DNA of 7,647 bases from an uncultured Bifidobacterium sp. (GTDB lineage Bacteria > Actinomycetota > Actinomycetes > Actinomycetales > Bifidobacteriaceae): NCBI RefSeq assembly GCF_959020145.1, contig NZ_CAUEQY010000047.1:1-7647 (forward strand), given 5' to 3'. The first letter of the stretch is position 1, and each line of letters opens with the position of its first letter. This document shows, in pieces, positions 1-5,860 of the stretch. Position numbers and translations under genes: made by a program. Below the pieces are notes generated by a model. That model ran no database searches. It worked only from the letters and a program-made list of their open reading frames with translations, and had not been told where the DNA came from.

Positions 1-129
1 ATGAACCGTTTGCGCAAGGCTGACAACCGCCTCACGCCGGAAGAGCTGGAAGCCAAGTGGCAGAACAGCTTCTCGCACAAGCTTGGCATATGGTCGCTGG
101 AACACACTCCCAACGGCTGGCCCAAGTAG
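1..129 (+). CDS. 3' end of an unidentified gene, or a 42-residue small protein
   Basis: An open frame runs from the first base to a TAG at 127-129. Read from the ATG at position 1 it gives 42 residues, starting MNRLRKADNRLTPEELEAKW and ending in NGWPK. The peptide is charged and polar, has no membrane segment, and contains three tryptophans, two of them in the last 12 residues. The codons look like those of the neighbouring genes, so the frame is probably really translated. Because the window starts here, the ATG may be only an internal methionine, and this is most likely the C-terminus of a longer protein. I do not recognise the family. The terminator at 231-274 would end its transcript, about 100 bases after the stop. 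Confidence 0.45.
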   Translation: MNRLRKADNRLTPEELEAKWQNSFSHKLGIWSLEHTPNGWPK

Positions 130-142
130 TCCTGAATTCGGA

Positions 143-192
143 AAATCTGCCTGCACAACCCGGAAATCTGCCCTGATCAAATCTGCCCTGAT
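143..192. repeat. Short direct repeats downstream of the first reading frame
   Basis: The 14-base word AAATCTGCCCTGAT occurs twice, at 164-177 and 179-192, one base apart. A shorter variant, AAATCTGCCTG, lies at 143-153. A second word, AGTCCTGAAT, occurs at 128-137, overlapping the stop codon, and again at 218-227. The whole stretch 128-230 is therefore built from a few related words. It is non-coding and lies between the stop at 129 and the terminator. It may be a local duplication by slippage or the remains of a small repeat family. Confidence 0.6.
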
Positions 193-230
193 TCCCGACT
201 CGCGCAGACGGCCGGACAGTCCTGAATATG

Positions 231-274
231 AAAAGGCGGTGCTTACACCTATAAAGGTATAAGCACCGCCTTTT
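231..274. terminator. Bidirectional Rho-independent terminator
   Basis: A perfect 15-bp inverted repeat pairs 231-245 (AAAAGGCGGTGCTTA) with 260-274. After one C-A mismatch, ACCT at 247-250 can pair with AGGT at 255-258 around an ATAA loop. The stem has A residues on one side and T residues on the other, so it can end transcripts from both strands. It sits between the plus-strand frame ending at 129 and the minus-strand transporter ending at 306, where a shared terminator is expected. Confidence 0.9.
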
Positions 275-305
275 CGTATGCTCTGCATGCTTTACGTGCG
301 AAAGG

Positions 306-1730
306 TCACACGCTTACGGTGGTAAGCATGGGCTGCTCGGTGGAGTCCTTGATCTGCTTGAAGCCGAACAGGGCGATCGCCAGCGAGGTGAGCGCCAGAG
401 CCGTCACTACAATGAAACCACCGTGTGATCCCATACGGTCGATGAACTGGCCGGCAATCGCCGAGCCGACGGAACCGCCGATTGAGTTCATCGCACCCAT
501 CCAGGCCATGCCTTCGGTGAAGCGTGTGGGCGGCACCAAGTGCAGCATCAGCTGGTTGCCGTTCACCCACGTCGGTGCCTGGCATACGCCGATGAACAGG
601 TAGATGATCATGATCACCCACAGATGTTTGGCGAACATGAACGAGCCGATGCCTAGATCGACCACGGCAAGGCAGAAGTAGAAACGCTTCCACAGCGGAA
701 TAGTCCAATTCTTTGCGCCATACACGAGCGCGCCGATCAGCGAGCTGAACGAGAAGCAGGCGAACACGAAACCGGTGTACTGCTTCATATTCGCTTCCGT
801 GGCGAACGCGACGATCGAAATGCTGGCGGCCGACTGGAACGCGCCCAAACCGAACCACGTCACGCATACGGCGATTAGGCCCGGCCCCCAAATCGACTCC
901 TTGCGCCCGGCATTCACATCGGCGGCGGCCTGATCCATGGCGGCCTGCACTTCCGCAGCCGTTTTGCCTTCGGAACGTGCGCGATCGCGAGCGTACTCAA
1001 TGGCCGCTTCCGCCTGCAACGCCTTGGAACGGGCGGCTTCGCGCTCACGGTATTCCTTGCGGGTCATGCCCGCTTCGCGAGCCAGCTGCGTCTGCGATTT
1101 CGGCTCGGTGGAAAGTTCGGTGAGGAACATGAGCGCACCGACCACCACACACACGCCAGTGAATGAGAATGCCAACAGCCCGGAAATCACGGCCAGTGTG
1201 GAGGCGAGCGGATTGCCGATCACCCACATGCATTCGTCGAACACGCCGGAAAGCGAAAGCGCGCGGTTGGTTTTCTCCGTGTCACCTTTAAGCAGCGTGG
1301 TCCAACGCTGACGGCTCATCGCGCCCCACGGCGGAATCGCCGCCATGAACGGTACGATACAGAACAGAATCCACGACGGTACTCGGGCGGTGATGCAGGA
1401 AACCAGTGCGGTCGCCGCAATCATCCACACGATGATTGTCGGAATCGACACCTGACGCTGGCCGAACTTGTCAACCAGCTTGCCGAGCACCGGGCTCGCA
1501 ACGGCCAGCGCGATCGCCTGCACGGCCGTCAGCGCGCCTGCCAGCGAATAATTGCCGTAATAATGCTGCACGGAAATCGTAATCGTCATGCCGACCATCG
1601 GGAACGGCATGCATGCGATCACTGAACCGACCGAAAATCGGGCGGTGTGCGGTATTCGAAGAAGCTCCGCGTACCCTCCGAAAAGATGTTGGCCGATGCT
1701 TTTGGCGCCGGCGAGGACTGAATTGGTCAT
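306..1730 (-). CDS. MFS transporter with an extended central loop, substrate unknown
   Basis: This 474-residue membrane protein is a secondary transporter of the major facilitator superfamily. It has two blocks of hydrophobic segments, about residues 33-205 and 281-457, consistent with 6 + 6 transmembrane helices. The loop after helix 2 carries GKLVDKFGQRQV (83-94), a version of MFS motif A. A related GQFIDRMGS (427-435) lies in the second half. Between the halves, residues 208-279 form a long charged stretch rich in Arg, Glu and Ala, probably a cytoplasmic helix. The frame is open to 1850, but I chose the ATG at 1728-1730 because AAAGGAG lies 9 bases upstream and hydrophobic sequence follows soon after. 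The C-terminus is a short soluble tail. The gene stands alone. The palindrome at 1860-1889, about 130 bases upstream, suggests repressor control. The substrate cannot be read from the sequence; a sugar or a drug are both possible. Confidence 0.88.
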   Translation of the reverse strand: MTNSVLAGAKSIGQHLFGGYAELLRIPHTARFSVGSVIACMPFPMVGMTITISVQHYYGNYSLAGALTAVQAIALAVASPVLGKLVDKFGQRQVSIPTIIVWMIAATALVSCITARVPSWILFCIVPFMAAIPPWGAMSRQRWTTLLKGDTEKTNRALSLSGVFDECMWVIGNPLASTLAVISGLLAFSFTGVCVVVGALMFLTELSTEPKSQTQLAREAGMTRKEYREREAARSKALQAEAAIEYARDRARSEGKTAAEVQAAMDQAAADVNAGRKESIWGPGLIAVCVTWFGLGAFQSAASISIVAFATEANMKQYTGFVFACFSFSSLIGALVYGAKNWTIPLWKRFYFCLAVVDLGIGSFMFAKHLWVIMIIYLFIGVCQAPTWVNGNQLMLHLVPPTRFTEGMAWMGAMNSIGGSVGSAIAGQFIDRMGSHGGFIVVTALALTSLAIALFGFKQIKDSTEQPMLTTVSV

Positions 1731-1859
1731 GTTTTGCCGCTCCTTTCTGCTCACGGTTGGTGCTTGCGTCCGCTGCGTTGCGTTGCCGCGGACCGCTTGA
1801 TATACCCTTGTTCTGTCTTGATTGTTTTCTCTCCAGCCCCAGTCTCTCACTTCAACCTT

Positions 1860-1889
1860 GCTTGAACGTCAATCGATTGACGTTCAAGC
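1860..1889. promoter_or_regulatory. Perfect 30-bp palindrome, probable operator
   Basis: The half-site GCTTGAACGTCAATC is followed directly by its exact reverse complement, giving 30 bp of perfect dyad symmetry with no spacer and a central CG. A zero-spacer dyad with CG at its centre is the usual form of LacI-family operators, so a LacI-type repressor is the best guess. No regulator gene is in the window. The site is about 130 bp upstream of the transporter start and about 100 bp from the promoter candidate for the phosphatase, so the transporter is the likelier target. A TTGACG hexamer inside each half could double as a -35 box, but no good -10 is spaced to match. Confidence 0.75.
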
Positions 1890-1983
1890 GTGTTGCATAG
1901 GGGGTGGAGACTGGTTGTGTGCCATTTTCTTGAACTAGACAACTTTATGCGGAGGTACTGTCGCAACACGCGGTGCATTGAGG

Positions 1984-2012
1984 TTGGCAGACATAATTCG
2001 ATTGGCTATTTT
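1984..2012 (+). promoter_or_regulatory. Candidate promoter for the phosphatase gene
   Basis: TTGGCA at 1984-1989 matches five of six bases of the -35 consensus. TATTTT at 2007-2012 matches four of six of the -10, and the spacer is the ideal 17 bases. Transcription would begin near 2019, giving a leader of about 160 bases. The short inverted repeat CACCA (2022-2026) and TGGTG (2037-2041) would lie at the start of the RNA. Hexamer matches alone are weak evidence. Confidence 0.4.
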
Positions 2013-2179
2013 GTAAGTACTCACCACACGTTCACTTGGTGGACGAAAAGATGTCCGGCGGGCGAAAGACGGTTGTTGCAAAATGGTTGCGCAACGCTTC
2101 CAAAGCTTGCGATTGCAGGATTTTCGTTCCATCGGTCAACGTCAGCAGTCCGGCAGCATCTTGCGGAAAGGCGGTAGGG

Positions 2180-2839
2180 ATGCCCGCAACAACCATCCAT
2201 TTCGTACGTCACGGCAAAGTCGAAAATCCAGGGCATTTGCTCTACGAACGACTGCCCGGATTCCACCTGTCGGAAGTGGGTGTGCGCATGGCGCAGGCGA
2301 CCGCGCACTACATTGCCGTCAATCCACGACTCAACACAGTTTCCGCCATCTACTCGTCGCCGCTGGAACGCACGCGCGAAACGGCCGGCGAAATCCTCAC
2401 CGCACTCAACGAAGTGCGTGAAACCCGTGGCGAGGAGCCGCTGGAACTCACCACCGACGAGCGCATCATCGAAGCGCGCAACGAATTCCGCGGCACGCGC
2501 ATCGGCTACGGCGAAGGCGCACTCTGGAAAAACGGCAACTGGAAGCTGGTACGCAACCTGTGGAAGCCAAGCTGGGGTGAAAGCTACCAGTCGATCGCGC
2601 ATCGTGTGCAAGCGTTCGCCCTCGAAAAAGTGGGGGAGCATCCCGGCGAGCAAATCATCGTAGTCAGCCATGAATCGCCCATCTGGAGCTACAGGCACAT
2701 GCTGGAAACCGGGCACCCGGAACATAATATGCTGCTACGCCATACGGCACTCGCCTCCATCACTTCCATTACGTACGATTGCGATACACGCAAAGTATTG
2801 TCGATCGCTTACGTCGATCCCGCGGCCGACGTGAAATAG
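2180..2839 (+). CDS. Histidine phosphatase family protein (phosphoglycerate mutase-like)
   Basis: This 219-residue soluble protein belongs to the histidine phosphatase superfamily, whose members move phosphate through a phosphohistidine. The signature is near the N-terminus: VRHG at residues 9-12, with His11 as the expected nucleophile. SSPLERTRETA at 59-69 supplies the second conserved arginine (Arg64). A glutamate in the IIEARNEFRG region (Glu98) is the likely general acid. VVSHESP at 161-167 gives the second catalytic histidine (His164). All key residues are present, so the enzyme should be active. I chose the ATG at 2180 because GGAAAGG lies a few bases upstream and the fold begins immediately after it. 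Frames starting upstream add 48 residues unlike the family. The WKNGNWKLVRNLWKPSWGESY insertion is typical of small phosphatase-like members rather than glycolytic mutases. The substrate is unknown. Confidence 0.88.
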   Translation: MPATTIHFVRHGKVENPGHLLYERLPGFHLSEVGVRMAQATAHYIAVNPRLNTVSAIYSSPLERTRETAGEILTALNEVRETRGEEPLELTTDERIIEARNEFRGTRIGYGEGALWKNGNWKLVRNLWKPSWGESYQSIAHRVQAFALEKVGEHPGEQIIVVSHESPIWSYRHMLETGHPEHNMLLRHTALASITSITYDCDTRKVLSIAYVDPAADVK

Positions 2840-2850
2840 TGCATAATGCG

Positions 2851-2934
2851 GCATGGAATCGCCGGATTGGAAACTTTTGACCGAGACACGCGACAATGAG
2901 TGCGGCGGTTGTTGAAAGAACGGGGATTCCATGC
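2851..2934. repeat. 10-bp inverted repeat spanning the gap before the unknown gene
   Basis: GCATGGAATC at 2851-2860 is exactly complementary to GATTCCATGC at 2925-2934, with 64 bases between the arms. The pair starts just after the phosphatase stop and ends about 70 bases before the next gene. No T tract follows, so it is not a typical terminator. It could form a long-range stem in the RNA between the two genes, or it may be chance. Confidence 0.4.
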
Positions 2935-3005
2935 AATCATGGAAGGGCTGGATGCTGTTGGGTCCAGTGAGGAAAACAAAATGTCGAAGCTGCAAAGGGG
3001 CACGC

Positions 3006-4034
3006 ATGGCTTTCACTATCAACAACGGAGCGCTTTATCAATTATTCGATAGGCCTCATATGAAAATTGCCATCGAAAGCTGTGTTGGAGTGGTGGAATT
3101 ATGGCCGCTGCAAACCGTTCAGGAGATGGAGAATGACGCAAAGTACACGGAAGATCTGCAAGTAAGATTCTCCTGCACCATGGCAAGGGCAATGCTGCGA
3201 TTGTCCCACGGGATTAACCCGTCCGTGGCGGAAGCCGTGTACGAGGGAATGGACGAGATTCCGGGTTGCGATCCGGAAATTGTGCAAGCGCTCACGCGGG
3301 CCAATCAGGCATACGATGTGATGCGCAATTATTCCGAAACCAACAATGCCGACCTGTTCTTCGAAGCGGCCGACATTCTGGGCATCTTCATCGACGCCCA
3401 TGTCGAGACGGAAGTCCGCAATATACTGCAAAAGATCGTGGAGTACATTCGGCAGAGCGTCAGCCTGGGCTTCGACGGCGGAGCGCTGGAAGATGTCAAC
3501 TACTGCTACGCTTTCACCACGACCCCAAGGACGCTCACCGGGCGATTCCTCGCGGCGCTCGCGGTGGGTGACGGTCTGATGAATCTCATGTGCGAAGGCA
3601 TTGACGATGTGGACGAACAGACCGTGCGCGTGCTGCCGGTGATGCTGTACATCAACGAGTTGTGCGAGCAGATGGCTGTTCCGCCGATCTATGTCGGCGA
3701 CGTGACCTTGTCTCGAATGGTTGCGCTGCGTAATGCTGTGCGTGAGGCGGGCAGGGCAACGCCACTCGAGGAGAATTCCTTCTGCGACAACACATTCACC
3801 ATAACCGCGGACAATGTCATTCCGTGCGCGGGCATGGAGTGGGATCATCATGCGGAGTGCCTGCGTTGGGATCCGAAGAGGGCCGAGCAGGAAGCCAAAG
3901 ATGAGGATGAACGTAAGAGCAAGGAAGCGCTCGCTGAAAAGTTCAATTTGATGACGGACGCTATGAAAAGTATGAGCTACATGGATGATTCCGATGATTC
4001 GGGTGATTCAGGCGAAGGTGCGGATGCTGCGTGA
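3006..4034 (+). CDS. Unidentified protein, soluble, with an acidic Ser/Asp tail
   Basis: I do not recognise this 342-residue protein. It has no signal peptide and no clear membrane segment, so it is probably cytoplasmic. Residues 1-285 look mostly helical and contain nine cysteines (26, 57, 88, 167, 196, 220, 260, 274, 285) without metal-binding CxxC pairs. Residues 288-313 are a highly charged Lys/Glu helix that may be a coiled coil. The tail (326-342) is almost only Asp, Ser, Gly and Glu. I chose the ATG at 3006 because AAAGGGG ends 5 bases upstream and hydrophobic alternation follows. The frame is open from 2931, and the added 25 residues (WKGWM, many Lys/Arg/Cys) look untranslated. An internal ATG at 3060 is a less likely start. 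Codon use matches its neighbours. It follows the phosphatase gene by 166 bp on the same strand and is ended by the terminator at 4088. Confidence 0.8.
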   Translation: MAFTINNGALYQLFDRPHMKIAIESCVGVVELWPLQTVQEMENDAKYTEDLQVRFSCTMARAMLRLSHGINPSVAEAVYEGMDEIPGCDPEIVQALTRANQAYDVMRNYSETNNADLFFEAADILGIFIDAHVETEVRNILQKIVEYIRQSVSLGFDGGALEDVNYCYAFTTTPRTLTGRFLAALAVGDGLMNLMCEGIDDVDEQTVRVLPVMLYINELCEQMAVPPIYVGDVTLSRMVALRNAVREAGRATPLEENSFCDNTFTITADNVIPCAGMEWDHHAECLRWDPKRAEQEAKDEDERKSKEALAEKFNLMTDAMKSMSYMDDSDDSGDSGEGADAA

Positions 4035-4087
4035 CGTGGGCAATCCGAGATAATCCGAATTAGTGGGAATTATCGATATAGGAATAA

Positions 4088-4129
4088 GAAAATCCCGGCA
4101 CTTGCGATTGCGGTGCCGGGATTTTCTTT
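4088..4129. terminator. Strong bidirectional Rho-independent terminator
   Basis: A perfect 14-bp stem pairs 4088-4101 (GAAAATCCCGGCAC) with 4113-4126 around an 11-base loop. The plus strand continues with TTTTCTTT and the minus strand with TTTTCTTATT, so each direction has a T tract. It lies between the convergent genes ending at 4034 (plus) and 4190 (minus) and should serve both. Confidence 0.93.
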
Positions 4130-4189
4130 ATGTAGTACTGATTATTGCAAGTTCGGTTCTTAAGTTCAGTGCTGAACCTGCATATTTCG

Positions 4190-5539
4190 TCAATGCTGTA
4201 TGTTGCCGTACACGGTAGGATCGTCGGAATCGTCGGAATTGTCGGATCCGTACGGGGTCTGGCCCTGCGAATCGTTGCCGAACGTGGGGCGATCGAACTG
4301 CGTCTGGTCAAGCTGGGTGGACTGTTCCGGAACCGTAGGCAGCGGAGGCATGCTCGGCATGGAAGGGGCTTCGGGTGCCGGGGCTGCATGCGGAGTTGCC
4401 GGGGCGGCCGGAGTGTACTGGGCGGCTGGAGCGGCTGGCATCGCAGGTGCTGCGTACTGATCGGTCGGAGTTCCGTAAGGAGCGCCATACGGGTTGCCGT
4501 ACGGAGTGTTGGTGGCTGCCGGGGCTGGGGTCGGAGCGCCATACGGGTCTGCGGTGGGCATTGCCGGAGTCGGCGCAGGCATTGCAGGTGCCGGAGCGGC
4601 TGCCGTATACGGATCAGCGGTTGGCGTCGGAACAGCCGCTGCGTACGGGTCGGCGACCGGTGCCGGAGTGCCGTTCGGGGCGTATTGTGCGGTTGCGGTC
4701 GGTGGCATGCCCGGGGCTGGGGCGTAGCCGTTGCCGGCTGCCGGATCGTCGAAGCGTGCGCCGGCTGGATCGGTCTTCTTGGCCATGAGCACAATGAGCA
4801 CGATCGACGTGGCCAGGCATGCGATGAAACCGATGATCAACAGGAGTATGCCGGCTGCGCCAGTCGAGCTCGATCCGCCACCGATTACGGAAATGGCGCC
4901 AAGTCCCGTCATGACGAGGCCGACGCTCAGCAGAACGCCACCGATGAAGTCAATCGCGTAGAGGATGACCAGCGTGGTGCCGGCCTTGTTGGTGTCGTGC
5001 AGGCGGCGAACGGAAAGCGCAAGGGATGGAACAATCGTTGCCAGTGCCCAAATGGTGTTGACGAAGCTTCGCATTCCATTGGCTGTATTGCTGTCGATGA
5101 TGGCGCCCAACACCGCGAAGATGACGGCAAACGCGATCTGGATGATGAATGTGCACAGAACCCACCACCAGAATTCGCCGCGGGAGGCGCGGCCCTTGAA
5201 CGTGGCGTACTTTTTCCAGAAGCGGATGAACGCCTCGCCGATGGTGCAGTTGTAGGCCGGCTGGTCGAGCGGAGCGGTCAGTGCGAAGAAGCTGCCGGAC
5301 CCCTGTGGCTGAGGTTGCGGTGCGCCGTATTGCGGCTGCTGCTGGTTGTATCCGGCCGCATTGCCGTATTGCGGTGCGCTGTATTGAGGCGCGCCATACT
5401 GGGGTGCCTGCTGGCCGTAGTCGGGTGCGCCGTATTGCGGTGCCTGCTGGCCGTAATCATTCTGACCGTAGGAGCCGTAACCGCCATATTGCTGGGCCTG
5501 CTGCGGGTTCTGCGGATTATATTGGTTGGGGTCCGTCAT
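4190..5539 (-). CDS. DUF805 membrane protein with repetitive Tyr/Gln/Pro and Pro/Ala tails
   Basis: This 449-residue protein has a central DUF805 domain (about 96-255) between two low-complexity tails. The domain shows the family hallmarks FKGRASRGEFWWW (114-126) and VRRLHDTNKAG (177-187). It has about four hydrophobic segments (124-147, 158-176, 188-212, 229-252). The N-terminal tail (1-80) is Gln/Tyr/Pro/Gly-rich and repeats DYGQQAPQYGA at 28-38 and 40-50. The C-terminal tail (265-449) is Pro/Ala-rich with three ADPY units (296-299, 308-311, 330-333), NPYGAPYG near 349 and an acidic SDNSDDSDD before the end. DUF805 proteins are inner-membrane proteins of unknown function. The tails are probably disordered and may bind partners or sit at the cell surface. 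The ATG at 5537-5539 follows AAAGGG by about 8 bases. The gene is monocistronic and ends at the terminator at 4088-4129. Confidence 0.88.
   Translation of the reverse strand: MTDPNQYNPQNPQQAQQYGGYGSYGQNDYGQQAPQYGAPDYGQQAPQYGAPQYSAPQYGNAAGYNQQQPQYGAPQPQPQGSGSFFALTAPLDQPAYNCTIGEAFIRFWKKYATFKGRASRGEFWWWVLCTFIIQIAFAVIFAVLGAIIDSNTANGMRSFVNTIWALATIVPSLALSVRRLHDTNKAGTTLVILYAIDFIGGVLLSVGLVMTGLGAISVIGGGSSSTGAAGILLLIIGFIACLATSIVLIVLMAKKTDPAGARFDDPAAGNGYAPAPGMPPTATAQYAPNGTPAPVADPYAAAVPTPTADPYTAAAPAPAMPAPTPAMPTADPYGAPTPAPAATNTPYGNPYGAPYGTPTDQYAAPAMPAAPAAQYTPAAPATPHAAPAPEAPSMPSMPPLPTVPEQSTQLDQTQFDRPTFGNDSQGQTPYGSDNSDDSDDPTVYGNIQH
4479..4548. repeat. Internal direct repeats coding for the DUF805 C-terminal tail
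   Basis: GGAGCGCCATACGGGT occurs at 4479-4494 and again at 4533-4548, 54 bases (18 codons) apart. It encodes the minus-strand peptide around DPYGAP and NPYGAP. Degenerate GTACGG or ATACGG words recur between about 4480 and 4660. The spacing in whole codons keeps the frame, as expected when unit number changes by slippage or recombination. Confidence 0.6.
5405..5455. repeat. Internal 36-bp direct repeat coding for the DUF805 N-terminal tail
   Basis: TGCCTGCTGGCCGTA is found at 5405-5419 and 5441-5455, exactly 36 bases apart. It encodes the repeated YGQQA of the two DYGQQAPQYGA units in the 12-residue protein repeat. Looser copies of the QYGAP and QYSAP words continue across 5320-5460. Confidence 0.65.
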
Positions 5540-5860
5540 TAGATTACCCTTTCGGAAAGTGAATCGACATCAAAAAAGTGAAGTCGATTAACACAGTACT
5601 CTTGCATCGCCAAAAATACCGAAAAATATTGCAGTGTGGGACAATCCCGACGGACCCCGCAAAAATCCCCTTTGACTTGGGGCATCTTCTGACGCGTTGG
5701 GGAAGTCCGTCGATGGCGCGGCTCATGCCCAGCATGGTGTTGTAAGGATTGGTGGCTGCGATCATCGGGTCAATTAGCTGCAGGATGTTCATGACCGCGA
5801 AAAGCGAGTTGGTGCGTGGGACTGGATGGCACGTCCGGTTTGCGGGGCACAATGGAGCTT
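5540..5860. promoter_or_regulatory. Divergent gap between the DUF805 gene and gltX
   Basis: This 321-bp gap must hold promoters for both flanking genes. Nearest the DUF805 start is an imperfect dyad, AATCGAC (5562-5568) and GTCGATT (5583-5589), followed by an AT-rich stretch with two AAAAATA words (5603-5628). A minus-strand TTGGCG before a poor -10 is the best promoter candidate there, and I do not trust it. On the gltX side I find no good -35/-10 pair. Positions 5693-5816 look like minus-strand coding DNA and have their own entry. No T-box or other riboswitch is recognisable. Confidence 0.45.
5693..5816 (-). pseudogene. Coding-like fragment of unknown origin
   Basis: Read on the minus strand, about 41 codons give a natural-looking peptide that includes NSLFAVMNILQLIDPM and then NPYNTMLGMSRAIDGLPQ. 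The codons are like those of the real genes here, with many C or G third positions. After about 5693 the same frame turns into Cys/Phe/Arg-rich sequence with T-rich codons and stops at 5544-5546. An ATG at 5790-5792 exists but has no clear ribosome binding site. It could be a gene remnant, a short real protein, or chance. I could not assign a family. Confidence 0.25.

Larger units (their letters stand above)
1731..2179. promoter_or_regulatory. Divergent intergenic control region
   Basis: This 449-bp gap separates the starts of the minus-strand transporter and the plus-strand phosphatase. It holds the transporter's ribosome binding site (AAAGGAG on the minus strand, 1740-1746), the palindrome at 1860-1889 and a plus-strand promoter candidate at 1984-2012. 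For the transporter the only -10-like hexamer I see is TATATC on the minus strand (1799-1804), without a convincing -35, so its promoter is not settled. The plus-strand frame stays open from 2036 to the phosphatase start, but those first 48 residues do not resemble the phosphatase family. I therefore read 2013-2179 as an untranslated leader of about 160 bases. Confidence 0.6.

Noticed and set aside
1731..1850. An N-terminal extension of the MFS protein from 1850
   Set aside because: The extra 40 residues are Arg/Gln-rich and would translate through the ribosome binding site of the better start at 1730.
2036..2179. An N-terminal extension of the phosphatase from a TTG at 2036
   Set aside because: The 48 added residues are unlike the family, whose members begin just before the RHG motif, and the ATG at 2180 has a good ribosome binding site.
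2021..2725. A 234-codon minus-strand frame opposite the phosphatase
   Set aside because: The phosphatase has all its catalytic motifs on the plus strand; the antisense product has no motif and would cover the leader and promoter candidate.
3099..3851. A 250-codon minus-strand frame opposite the unknown gene
   Set aside because: The translation is His/Arg-rich shadow sequence. The plus frame has a better ribosome binding site, host-like codons and a matching terminator.
4164..4177. GTTCAG-TG-CTGAAC near-palindrome after the DUF805 stop codon
   Set aside because: It is short, has no T tract, and lies between the stop and a much stronger terminator; it may be chance.
4145..5542. A 465-codon plus-strand frame opposite almost the whole DUF805 gene
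   Set aside because: Its translation is Arg/Gly/Cys-rich low-complexity sequence without a family signature. The regular codon pattern and repeats of the real minus-strand gene keep the opposite frame free of stops.
5665..5685. CCCC and GGGG flanking TTTGACTT, considered as a terminator
   Set aside because: The stem is only four base pairs, too weak to call.
5540..5860. A T-box leader upstream of gltX
   Set aside because: I see no specifier stem, no T-box consensus sequence and no terminator before the start codon.
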